Of a DNA stretch of 7,216 bases, positions 1 to 5,367 are shown one piece after another. Position 1 is the stretch's first letter; every line of letters starts with the position of its first letter. The stretch covers positions 1 through 7,216 of the forward strand of contig CAJJXN010000072.1 in assembly GCA_905197115.1 (NCBI GenBank), written 5' to 3'. A program made the position numbers and the translations under genes. The stretch is from an uncultured Bacillota bacterium (GTDB lineage Bacteria; Bacillota_I; Bacilli_A; RFN20; CAG-631). The notes beneath the pieces are model-generated. The model was not told where the DNA came from and ran no database searches. It saw nothing but the letters and a program-made list of their open reading frames with translations.

Positions 1-2
1 TT

Positions 3-503
3 ATATCACATGCTCATGATAAGGATTATGATGATGGAATTAAAATATATTTAGAAGCATCCGATTATAATTTTTTAAGCCAAGCAAAAAATTATGCTCA
101 AGATATGCAAAAGATTTATGTTCAATTTTGTAAAGAGGGCAATTTAGATGTAGTATCCATTTTATTAAATAAAAAATATTATGTGGATATGAATGAAGGC
201 TTAGATATGGCACTTACATCTAATCAAGTTAGTATCTATCAAAATATTTGTCAAAACCATTATGAAGAATTAAACAAAGATAAAGCTTTGATTAGTGCTT
301 GTAAAAGTGAAAATGAGGAAGTTGTCAAAATGGTTTTAAAAGATACTACGCAAGAAGGTAAAAATAATGGATTGAAAGAAGTTAAAAATAGTGCACAAAT
401 TATGTCCTTGCTGATTGAAGAAGGTGCTTATTTCCAAAATAGTGAAGATACTTTCAAACAAATATCGGTTTTATTACATTATTTAATTAAAGGAGGAAAA
501 TAA
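3..503 (+). CDS. Ankyrin-repeat-like protein, 3' part (start outside window)
   Basis: The frame is open from the left edge to the TAA at 501-503, giving 166 visible residues, so this is the C-terminal part of a longer protein. The ATG at 105 has no Shine-Dalgarno in front and is probably an internal methionine. Ankyrin-type helix-turn-helix spacing is visible: a GNLDVVSILLN segment is followed about 33 residues later by related helices, then by ALISACKSENEEVVKMVL and a SLLIEEGAYF segment. These resemble the G-x-x-x-VV-x-LL-x-x-GA pattern of ankyrin repeats but are divergent. Ankyrin repeats generally mediate protein-protein contact, and no catalytic motif is visible. The AGGAGG serving the next gene (491-496) lies inside the last codons, and only 2 nt separate the stop from the next ATG. 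The two genes are therefore almost certainly co-transcribed. The partner and role are unknown. Confidence 0.72.
   Translation: MSHAHDKDYDDGIKIYLEASDYNFLSQAKNYAQDMQKIYVQFCKEGNLDVVSILLNKKYYVDMNEGLDMALTSNQVSIYQNICQNHYEELNKDKALISACKSENEEVVKMVLKDTTQEGKNNGLKEVKNSAQIMSLLIEEGAYFQNSEDTFKQISVLLHYLIKGGK
491..496 (+). promoter_or_regulatory. Shine-Dalgarno AGGAGG inside the upstream gene's 3' end
   Basis: AGGAGG lies 9 nt before the ATG at 506 and within the last codons of the ankyrin-like gene. It fixes the start of the membrane-protein gene and indicates translational linkage between the two. Confidence 0.85.
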
Positions 504-505
504 AA

Positions 506-1060
506 ATGACGTGGATTAAAGAAAATATAGAAATTTGTATTTTATTCATTTTTGTTCTTTTACTTCTTTTATTAATTATTGGCGTATTAACTTTTATTAA
601 AAGTAGAAAAATTTACAAACAAAATAATGAAAGTCAAATTACGATGCGAGCTGATGTAGAAGTTTCGACTTTAACATCTAATGTCACACTAAGAATAAAA
701 TTGTATAATAGTTCTTTTAAAGATGTCAATTTATCTCAACTTGGTTTTGTTTATAAACATCAAAGAATTGACTTTTATAATGAGGCTTGTGAATTTTTAA
801 AACAAGATAAGTTACATATTGAAGCCCGTGATTATTTGAGTTTTAATATGAATGTGGAGCATTTTGAAGAAATGATTCATATTGTGGCCTATAAAGATAA
901 AAAAATTTATCCTGTTCGTTGCTTTGTTATTGATACAATTGGAATTGAAAAGATTACTCCTTCTAAAGCATTAACAAAAGTTTTAAAAGAACGGCAAAAA
1001 GATCGCTTTGATAAAATCAAAGAACAAAATAAAGAAATTAAAATGGCTAAAAAACTGTAA
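506..1060 (+). CDS. Single-pass membrane protein of unknown function
   Basis: This is a 184-residue protein I do not recognise. Residues 10-31 form one long, very hydrophobic segment, followed at once by a basic KSRKIYK stretch. The positive-inside rule would therefore place the remaining ~150 residues in the cytoplasm. The segment at roughly 45-145 alternates hydrophobic and polar residues (for example VTLRIKLYNSS and LSFNMNV), which suggests a small beta-sandwich domain. The C-terminal 35 residues are highly charged (KERQKDRF, KIKEQNKEIK) and probably helical. There is no signal peptidase or lipobox site and no catalytic motif. The gene follows the ankyrin-like gene by 2 nt with a strong AGGAGG, so the two products may work together, for example as a membrane anchor plus a binding partner; this is inference. 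The last codons (AAA AAA CTG TAA) form the left arm of the terminator hairpin. Confidence 0.8.
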   Translation: MTWIKENIEICILFIFVLLLLLLIIGVLTFIKSRKIYKQNNESQITMRADVEVSTLTSNVTLRIKLYNSSFKDVNLSQLGFVYKHQRIDFYNEACEFLKQDKLHIEARDYLSFNMNVEHFEEMIHIVAYKDKKIYPVRCFVIDTIGIEKITPSKALTKVLKERQKDRFDKIKEQNKEIKMAKKL

Positions 1061-1078
1061 GAAATTACAGTTTTTTTA
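1049..1078 (+). terminator. Intrinsic terminator overlapping the stop codon
   Basis: The left arm AAAACTGTAA (1051-1060, including the TAA stop) pairs perfectly with TTACAGTTTT (1065-1074) around a GAAA tetraloop. Two more A-U pairs are possible on the outside. The right arm runs into a T7 tract (1071-1077). It ends the ankyrin/membrane-protein unit. Confidence 0.85.
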
Positions 1079-1083
1079 TTGGG

Positions 1084-1100
1084 TATTTGCTGAGCAAATA
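1084..1100. promoter_or_regulatory. 17-bp perfect palindrome, candidate operator of the ZIP gene
   Basis: TATTTGCT-G-AGCAAATA is a perfect 8-1-8 inverted repeat located 40 nt before the ZIP start codon and 6 nt after the previous terminator's T-run. No U-tract follows it, so it is unlikely to be a terminator. It covers a possible -35-like TTGCTG (1087-1092), although no good -10 is visible at the correct distance. The size and symmetry suit a dimeric repressor. The gene's product suggests a metalloregulator (MntR/DtxR or Fur/Zur type), which is inference. The TTTGC half-site resembles my recollection of Bacillus MntR sites. Confidence 0.5.
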
Positions 1101-1126
1101 AACACTTTATGAATAATTTATATTAT

Positions 1127-1130
1127 GGAG
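1127..1130 (+). promoter_or_regulatory. GGAG ribosome site that fixes the ZIP start at 1140
   Basis: GGAG lies 9 nt before the ATG at 1140. The other in-frame ATG, at 1125, overlaps this site and has only AT-rich sequence upstream with no Shine-Dalgarno. The shorter start is therefore preferred. Confidence 0.75.
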
Positions 1131-1139
1131 TGTGATAAA

Positions 1140-1931
1140 ATGGATAACTTAGCAAAACTCAATCCTGTATTACTCGCTTTTTTAGCAACGTTGTTTACTT
1201 GGTTTATTACTTTTTTAGGAGCTTTAATGGTATGTTTTGTTAAAAAAATAAACACAAAATTTCTTGATTCAATGTTAGGATTTGGAGCTGGTGTCATGAT
1301 TGCGGCGAGCTTTTGGTCCTTATTAGCACCTGCTATTTCATTATCAGAAACATTAAATTATATTCCATGGCTATTACCTGCATTAGGATTTATAGGCGGT
1401 GGGTTATTTGTTATTTTTGCCGATAAGTTCTTAGATAAAATGATTGTGGTAAATCATCAATCGAGTCCTTCAAAAAAACGAAGCATTTTACTTGTGTTAG
1501 CTGTAACATTACATAATATTCCCGAGGGCTTGGCGATTGGAGTGGCGTTTGGTGGTTTATTTATTGATTCGTCAACGACAACTTTAATTGGTGCAATGAT
1601 GCTAGCTTTAGGAATTGGATTACAAAATTTCCCAGAAGGAGCAGCTGTTTCTTTACCTTTAAGAAGGGAAGGATATTCCATTAAAAAAAGTCTCTTTTAT
1701 GGTCAACTAAGTGGTGTTGTAGAACCGATTAGTGGAGTGCTTGGATGTTTGGCCGCCATCTCAATACAAGCTATTTTGCCTTTCTTGCTTGCATTTAGTG
1801 CGGGTGCAATGATTTGTGTTGTCTCATCTGAATTAATTCCTGAATCAAGCAAAAACCATAAAAACTTAGCCTCTTTTGGAGTCATGTTAGGATTTGTGAT
1901 AATGATGATATTAGATGTTGCTTTAGGATAA
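1140..1931 (+). CDS. ZIP family divalent metal transporter (GufA-like)
   Basis: This 263-residue polytopic membrane protein belongs to the ZIP family, which moves divalent metals (Zn, Mn, Fe and others) into the cytoplasm. About eight hydrophobic segments are visible (roughly 8-33, 43-65, 74-96, 114-140, 146-174, 184-210, 212-230, 243-263). The signature metal-path motifs are intact: HNIPEG at 125-130 in TM4, QNFPEG at 162-167 in TM5 followed by GAAVSLPLRREG, and GQLSGVVEPISG in TM6 with Glu195. His125, Asn126, Glu129, Gln162, Asn163, Glu166 and Glu195 would line the binuclear site. The TM5 QNFPEG wording and the length fit the GufA subfamily. The TM3-TM4 loop is short with a single His (106), unlike the His-rich loop of many eukaryotic ZIPs. 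The gene stands alone between two terminators, behind a palindrome that may be a metal-responsive operator. The metal cannot be told from sequence. Confidence 0.95.
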   Translation: MDNLAKLNPVLLAFLATLFTWFITFLGALMVCFVKKINTKFLDSMLGFGAGVMIAASFWSLLAPAISLSETLNYIPWLLPALGFIGGGLFVIFADKFLDKMIVVNHQSSPSKKRSILLVLAVTLHNIPEGLAIGVAFGGLFIDSSTTTLIGAMMLALGIGLQNFPEGAAVSLPLRREGYSIKKSLFYGQLSGVVEPISGVLGCLAAISIQAILPFLLAFSAGAMICVVSSELIPESSKNHKNLASFGVMLGFVIMMILDVALG

Positions 1932-1958
1932 AAAAAGAACTTAAATGTTCTTTTTTTT
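1931..1958 (+). terminator. Intrinsic terminator after the ZIP gene
   Basis: AAAAAAGAAC (1931-1940) pairs with GTTCTTTTTT (1947-1956) around a TTAAAT loop and continues in a T8 run (1951-1958). The stem starts on the last base of the ZIP stop codon. The A-run on the left arm would also give a U-tract on the other strand. Confidence 0.85.
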
Positions 1959-1985
1959 GCATAAAAATAAAAGTTATAGTATAAT
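1957..1985 (+). promoter_or_regulatory. Sigma-A-type promoter of the phosphoesterase lipoprotein gene
   Basis: A perfect -10 TATAAT (1980-1985) lies 17 bp after a weak -35 TTGCAT (1957-1962). The expected transcript start is near 1992, giving a very short leader of about 14 nt that begins at the Shine-Dalgarno. The -35 shares its first two T bases with the U-tract of the preceding terminator. Confidence 0.65.
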
Positions 1986-1991
1986 ACTTAT

Positions 1992-1998
1992 GAGGTGA
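1992..1998 (+). promoter_or_regulatory. Shine-Dalgarno GAGGTGA of the lipoprotein gene
   Basis: GAGGTGA lies 7 nt before the ATG at 2006 and fixes the start in front of a good lipoprotein signal peptide. It would sit at the very 5' end of the predicted mRNA. Confidence 0.8.
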
Positions 1999-2005
1999 CA
2001 GATAT

Positions 2006-4663
2006 ATGAATTTTAAACCAAAGAGTTTATTTCTTTTAACTTTTGCATCGACAATGATATTGAGTGGATGTGGTGGAAATAAAGAGGTGAAAAATAGTTC
2101 AAGTAATTCTATAATTGAAGATGATCCTAATTTTTCATGGTCTTTAGAAAATCAAAACTATTTAAGAGATGAAGCAAATATTGTAATTTCAAAAAAAGAA
2201 AATATTCTTGAAAATGTTTCTTTACAAATTGGTGAAAAAACATTTGAGGAAAATTGTGATTTACCGATTCAAGTGACTATTCGTTATAATGGCATTGGAA
2301 TTAATTCTGATAACTCAAATAATGCCGCTGACTATATTTATTTAAATTCTAAAAAATTACAAAAAATTCCTTCAAATGGGCAAAAAGGAGTTACAATTGA
2401 TGAAAAACTTTTAGTCGAAGGTGAAAATGTTGTAACCGTGACTATTGGACGTTATTGGAGTACAAAAGAGTATGATATCAGCATAAATCATGGGAATAAA
2501 TGGCAATCTTGTGATGATTTTCAAATCGGCGACTTCCATTTAATGTTACCAACTCAAAAAACGCTTTATCCAACTATATTAAGAAAATATTACCCTAAAA
2601 CAGTTGGAATTCCTGCAAAATTAAATAATACAGTTGTTGTAGAAGAAGCGTATAATCCAAATGAAACATTTTGGATTGGTGATGGTTGGGGAGAATATGA
2701 CACTTATTATAACCATGAAAACCCTCGTTTTAATATTCCTTTTAAGGTCGACTTTGTCTTTAATTATCATAAAGAAAGTTATAGCCAATTCATAGTAGAC
2801 ACAAAACAATTTAAAGATGATAATTATACAGTAAAATTGTTTGAAAATGATCGTCAAGTATTGTCCCATACACTTCAATTGGATAACACAAAGCCAGATA
2901 TTAAATTAAATATTTTAAATAATTCTATTGTAAATGTTGATATTGAAAAAGTAGTAATGGAAGTTTCAGATAATTTAAGCGGTATGGCCCAAAAATTAAT
3001 TAAAGTAGATAATATTGAAACTTCTTCTGGATCTCCTACTATTTTAAAATCCTTAAAAGAAGGAAAACATACTATAAGTGTATTTGCCAGTGATAAAGCA
3101 GGAAATGAAACTTTTGAATTTGTAGAATTTTATGCAAGTAAAGTTGGGAAATTCTCAAATTATAAAAAAGAAGTGAACAATCAAGAAATCGAATTTTCGT
3201 CATCCAATCCGTTTTCAATGACACAATATCAAGCTAAAATGATTGAACTTGATAAAAAACAAGGTATTTTTGAAAGTGATACGAATAAAAACTTAACTTT
3301 ACCAGCCACTTCATCACTAACTAAAGGACTACCTTATCATTCAATGATTTTTTCAGTTCATGATTCTACAAATAAAGTATTGGTAAACTATGAAGGTGGA
3401 ACGACCACTTATGAACGTTTTGCAATTAAAGCCAAAAATCAAAAAACACAAAAACTGGATACTTTAGCTACTGGTTATGGGGTACAAACAACTCGTTTTA
3501 TTTTAGATGTTACAGATTATAAAAAAGATGGAAAAGTTGAACTTTATATTGTTCCTGATTTTGTTGTAAGTAAAAGTGACACAATGATTTGGGTAACGGA
3601 TACACAACATTATACAAAATTTGATGATTTAAATGATATGCTTTATAAAATGATGGAATATTGTGCTAAACAATATGTTTCCAATAAAGCAGGATATTTT
3701 ATCCATACGGGTGATTTAGTGGATGATAATGTAGCAGGTTCTTCTGCTCCAGCTGCCGATAAGTTAGAACTAGTTAATAAACAATGGAATATAGCTTCAA
3801 ATGCACATAAAATTATTGAAGATGTGGACATGCCAAATGGTGTAGTAACAGGAAATCATGATACAGGCTCTTCTTTACAAACACTGGATTATAGTTATTT
3901 TGGCAAATTTTTTGGACAAGATCGTTTTAATCAAAAACCATGGTTTGGTGGTAGTTTAAATAATAATGCGAGTCATTATGATTTAATTACAATTGCTGAT
4001 ATTGATTTTATGATTGTTTATTTAGGATATGGCGTAGAAGGAGATAAAGATACGATTGCTTGGGCAAATAATGTCATTTCACGTTATCCAAATCGAAATG
4101 TAATATTAACAACGCATGATTATTTAGCTTATAATAATGGAAATGGAAAAACTTCTGATTCAGCTCGTTATGATGAAATATTCAACGAAATAATTGTTCC
4201 AAATGAAAATGTTAAAATGGTTTTATGTGGACACGATAATGGAGCTTTTAGAAGAGAAGTGGCGATTCCAAATTCAGATCGAAAAGTATATGAAATTTTA
4301 TCTGATTATCAATTCGTGGATTCAAATCCTTCTAAGCATTATATTGGTAGGGTTGCAGGCTGTAGTGGAGATGGATATTTACGATTAATGTCATTTAATG
4401 AAACAAGTATGTCTACGATTACTTATACTCCTTACTTTGATAAATATAATCCTTTTGGAAAAGATAAAGATGAGTTTACTTTATCGATGAATTATGTAGA
4501 TAATAATCGTGTTATCATATCTAATCTTATGGAAGTGTATGAATTAAGTAATGAAAGTATTTTAGATAGTGCACCTTCTCATGTTCTTTCCGTATTAGAA
4601 AATCAAAGATATGTAGTTTGTTTAAAAGATGAGCATAATAACTTTGATTATCAAATAATTTAA
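2006..4663 (+). CDS. Surface lipoprotein with Ig-like and calcineurin-like phosphoesterase domains
   Basis: This 885-residue protein begins with a type II signal peptide: basic N-terminus, hydrophobic core and lipobox LSGC with Cys22 as the lipidated residue. The mature protein should be anchored outside the membrane. Residues 30-290 are beta-rich and unrecognised. Residues 293-377 look like a bacterial Ig-like domain (DNTKPDI opening, DNLSG at 322-326, ASDKAGNE near 361-368). A further beta-rich linker leads to a metallophosphoesterase domain from about 525 to 800. Its motifs are in order: DTQH (532-535), GDLVDD (569-574), GNHD (616-619), TTHDYL (His704) and GHDN (742-745). The family hydrolyses phosphoesters with two metal ions. 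Here the usual His of motif I (DxH) is Gln534, and the last His of GHxH is Asn745. The layout recalls YvnB-like extracellular phosphoesterases, from memory. The substrate is unknown (phosphate scavenging or cell-surface polymers are possible). The gene has its own promoter and terminator. Confidence 0.9.
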   Translation: MNFKPKSLFLLTFASTMILSGCGGNKEVKNSSSNSIIEDDPNFSWSLENQNYLRDEANIVISKKENILENVSLQIGEKTFEENCDLPIQVTIRYNGIGINSDNSNNAADYIYLNSKKLQKIPSNGQKGVTIDEKLLVEGENVVTVTIGRYWSTKEYDISINHGNKWQSCDDFQIGDFHLMLPTQKTLYPTILRKYYPKTVGIPAKLNNTVVVEEAYNPNETFWIGDGWGEYDTYYNHENPRFNIPFKVDFVFNYHKESYSQFIVDTKQFKDDNYTVKLFENDRQVLSHTLQLDNTKPDIKLNILNNSIVNVDIEKVVMEVSDNLSGMAQKLIKVDNIETSSGSPTILKSLKEGKHTISVFASDKAGNETFEFVEFYASKVGKFSNYKKEVNNQEIEFSSSNPFSMTQYQAKMIELDKKQGIFESDTNKNLTLPATSSLTKGLPYHSMIFSVHDSTNKVLVNYEGGTTTYERFAIKAKNQKTQKLDTLATGYGVQTTRFILDVTDYKKDGKVELYIVPDFVVSKSDTMIWVTDTQHYTKFDDLNDMLYKMMEYCAKQYVSNKAGYFIHTGDLVDDNVAGSSAPAADKLELVNKQWNIASNAHKIIEDVDMPNGVVTGNHDTGSSLQTLDYSYFGKFFGQDRFNQKPWFGGSLNNNASHYDLITIADIDFMIVYLGYGVEGDKDTIAWANNVISRYPNRNVILTTHDYLAYNNGNGKTSDSARYDEIFNEIIVPNENVKMVLCGHDNGAFRREVAIPNSDRKVYEILSDYQFVDSNPSKHYIGRVAGCSGDGYLRLMSFNETSMSTITYTPYFDKYNPFGKDKDEFTLSMNYVDNNRVIISNLMEVYELSNESILDSAPSHVLSVLENQRYVVCLKDEHNNFDYQII

Positions 4664-4667
4664 ATTG

Positions 4668-4698
4668 AATGCTTAACCATTAGGTTGAGCATTTTTTT
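4668..4698 (+). terminator. Intrinsic terminator after the lipoprotein gene
   Basis: AATGCTTAACC (4668-4678) pairs with GGTTGAGCATT (4683-4693) through an 11-bp stem with one G-U pair and an ATTA loop. A T7 tract follows (4692-4698). It starts 5 nt after the stop codon. Confidence 0.9.
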
Positions 4699-4760
4699 GT
4701 GATATCTTTACAAAAAAAGACAAGAAATAAATAAATATTGTGAATTAAATAGTTAAAAAA

Positions 4761-4789
4761 TTGACAAAGTAAGCGCTCAATAATATAAT
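4761..4789 (+). promoter_or_regulatory. Consensus sigma-A promoter of the DUF308 gene
   Basis: A perfect -35 TTGACA (4761-4766) and a perfect -10 TATAAT (4784-4789) are separated by 17 bp. Transcription should start near 4796, giving a leader of about 28 nt. The spacer holds AAGCGCT (4771-4777), whose AGCGCT core is a palindrome that resembles the centre of a CcpA cre site; the flanks fit the cre consensus poorly. The remainder of the gap 4699-4823 is AT-rich and shows nothing else. Confidence 0.85.
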
Positions 4790-4806
4790 TATAATTGTAA
4801 AAAAAG

Positions 4807-4813
4807 AAAGGAG
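4807..4813 (+). promoter_or_regulatory. Shine-Dalgarno AAAGGAG of the DUF308 gene
   Basis: AAAGGAG lies 10 nt before the ATG at 4824. Together with the consensus promoter it predicts strong expression. Confidence 0.8.
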
Positions 4814-4823
4814 ATAAAATAAA

Positions 4824-5285
4824 ATGGCAAAATCAAAAGCTATTTCTAAAGAACTAATTAATGCAATTCTTTACATTGTAGTAGGTGCTTTATTTTGTAT
4901 CTTACAATCAAGAGTATTAAATTGGTTATTGACAGCAGTTGGTGTTTTATTTATCGTTCAAGGGGTTTTAAGCATTTTAAAGAAAGATTTAAAATCTGGA
5001 ATTATTAGTATAGCAATTGGTGCTTTATTAATTTTAGGTGCTTGGCTTTTCATTACTGTAGTTTTAATTATCTTTGGTGCTTTATTAATTGTTAAAGGCG
5101 TTTTAGATTTATTAACTGCACTAAAAAACAAAAACAATATTATGCCAATTGTAGTAGCTGCATTAACAATTGTACTTGGTATTTTAGTTATTTGCAGTAA
5201 CTGGTTAGATTGGTTCTTTATCGTTGTAGGTGTATTATTCATCGCAAATGGTGTGCTTGCTCTTTTTGGCAAAAAATTAATTTAA
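4824..5285 (+). CDS. HdeD/DUF308-like six-helix membrane protein
   Basis: This 153-residue protein is almost entirely hydrophobic, with six predicted helices arranged as three repeats of a two-helix unit at roughly 11-54, 58-103 and 107-151. Each unit carries a G-x-L or G-V/A-L element and a closing G-V-L (GVLFIVQGVL at 40-49, GALLIVKGVL at 85-94, GVLFIANGVL at 136-145). Basic residues fall in the loops between units (KKDLK, KNKNN). This matches the HdeD/DUF308 family of short-repeat membrane proteins. HdeD itself is linked to acid resistance in Escherichia coli, but the biochemical role of most members is unknown and should not be transferred here. There is no signal peptide or catalytic motif. 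It is a single-gene unit with a consensus promoter, and it converges on the RNase J-like gene with a shared terminator. DNA-level repeats inside the gene (GGTGCTTTATTAATT at 5019-5033 and 5076-5090) support internal duplication. Confidence 0.85.
   Translation: MAKSKAISKELINAILYIVVGALFCILQSRVLNWLLTAVGVLFIVQGVLSILKKDLKSGIISIAIGALLILGAWLFITVVLIIFGALLIVKGVLDLLTALKNKNNIMPIVVAALTIVLGILVICSNWLDWFFIVVGVLFIANGVLALFGKKLI
5019..5090 (+). repeat. 15-nt exact in-frame direct repeat within the DUF308 gene
   Basis: GGTGCTTTATTAATT occurs at 5019-5033 and again at 5076-5090, 57 nt apart and in the same frame (GALLI, residues 66-70 and 85-89). A shorter related copy, GGTGCTTTATT, starts at 4884 (residue 21). 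The DNA identity may reflect repetitive protein structure plus limited codon choice. Confidence 0.75.
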
Positions 5286-5299
5286 TTAAAAACAAAAAA

Positions 5300-5318
5300 T
5301 TATTGAACCATTCAATAA
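5300..5318. repeat. Small inverted repeat before the convergent terminator
   Basis: TTATTGAA-CCA-TTCAATAA is a perfect 8-bp inverted repeat with a 3-nt centre, 15 nt after the DUF308 stop. It is AT-rich and would make only a weak hairpin. It could be part of the 3' end structure of either convergent transcript or be of no consequence. Confidence 0.45.
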
Positions 5319-5325
5319 AATAAAT

Positions 5326-5367
5326 AACCCCAATAAAGTTTGTCTTTATTGGGGTTTTATTTTTTAA
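5326..5367. terminator. Bidirectional terminator between convergent genes
   Basis: AACCCCAATAAAG (5326-5338) pairs perfectly with CTTTATTGGGGTT (5344-5356) in a 13-bp stem with a TTTGT loop. On the plus strand a T-rich tract follows (5355-5365). On the minus strand the sequence after the stem is also U-rich. It can end both the DUF308 transcript and the RNase J-like transcript, whose stop is 2 nt beyond. Confidence 0.92.

Noticed and set aside
105..503. ATG at 105 as the start of a complete 132-residue protein
   Set aside because: The same frame stays open back to position 3, there is no ribosome site before 105, and the upstream residues continue plausibly as helical repeat sequence. The gene is better read as truncated by the window edge.
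1125..1139. ATG at 1125 as the ZIP start
   Set aside because: It overlaps the GGAG that serves the ATG at 1140 and has no ribosome site of its own.
1457..1885. Open frames antisense to the ZIP gene
   Set aside because: They lie wholly inside a well-supported gene, lack ribosome sites and do not resemble any family.
1978..1988. AGTAT-A-ATACT palindrome over the lipoprotein -10 element
   Set aside because: Only 5-bp arms in AT-only sequence around a TATAAT box; expected by chance.
2621..2878. Open frame antisense to the lipoprotein gene
   Set aside because: Located inside a continuous, signal-peptide-bearing coding region; no supporting signals.
4958..5272. Long open frame antisense to the DUF308 gene
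   Set aside because: Its composition mirrors the repeated hydrophobic codons of the real gene; no ribosome site or recognisable domain.
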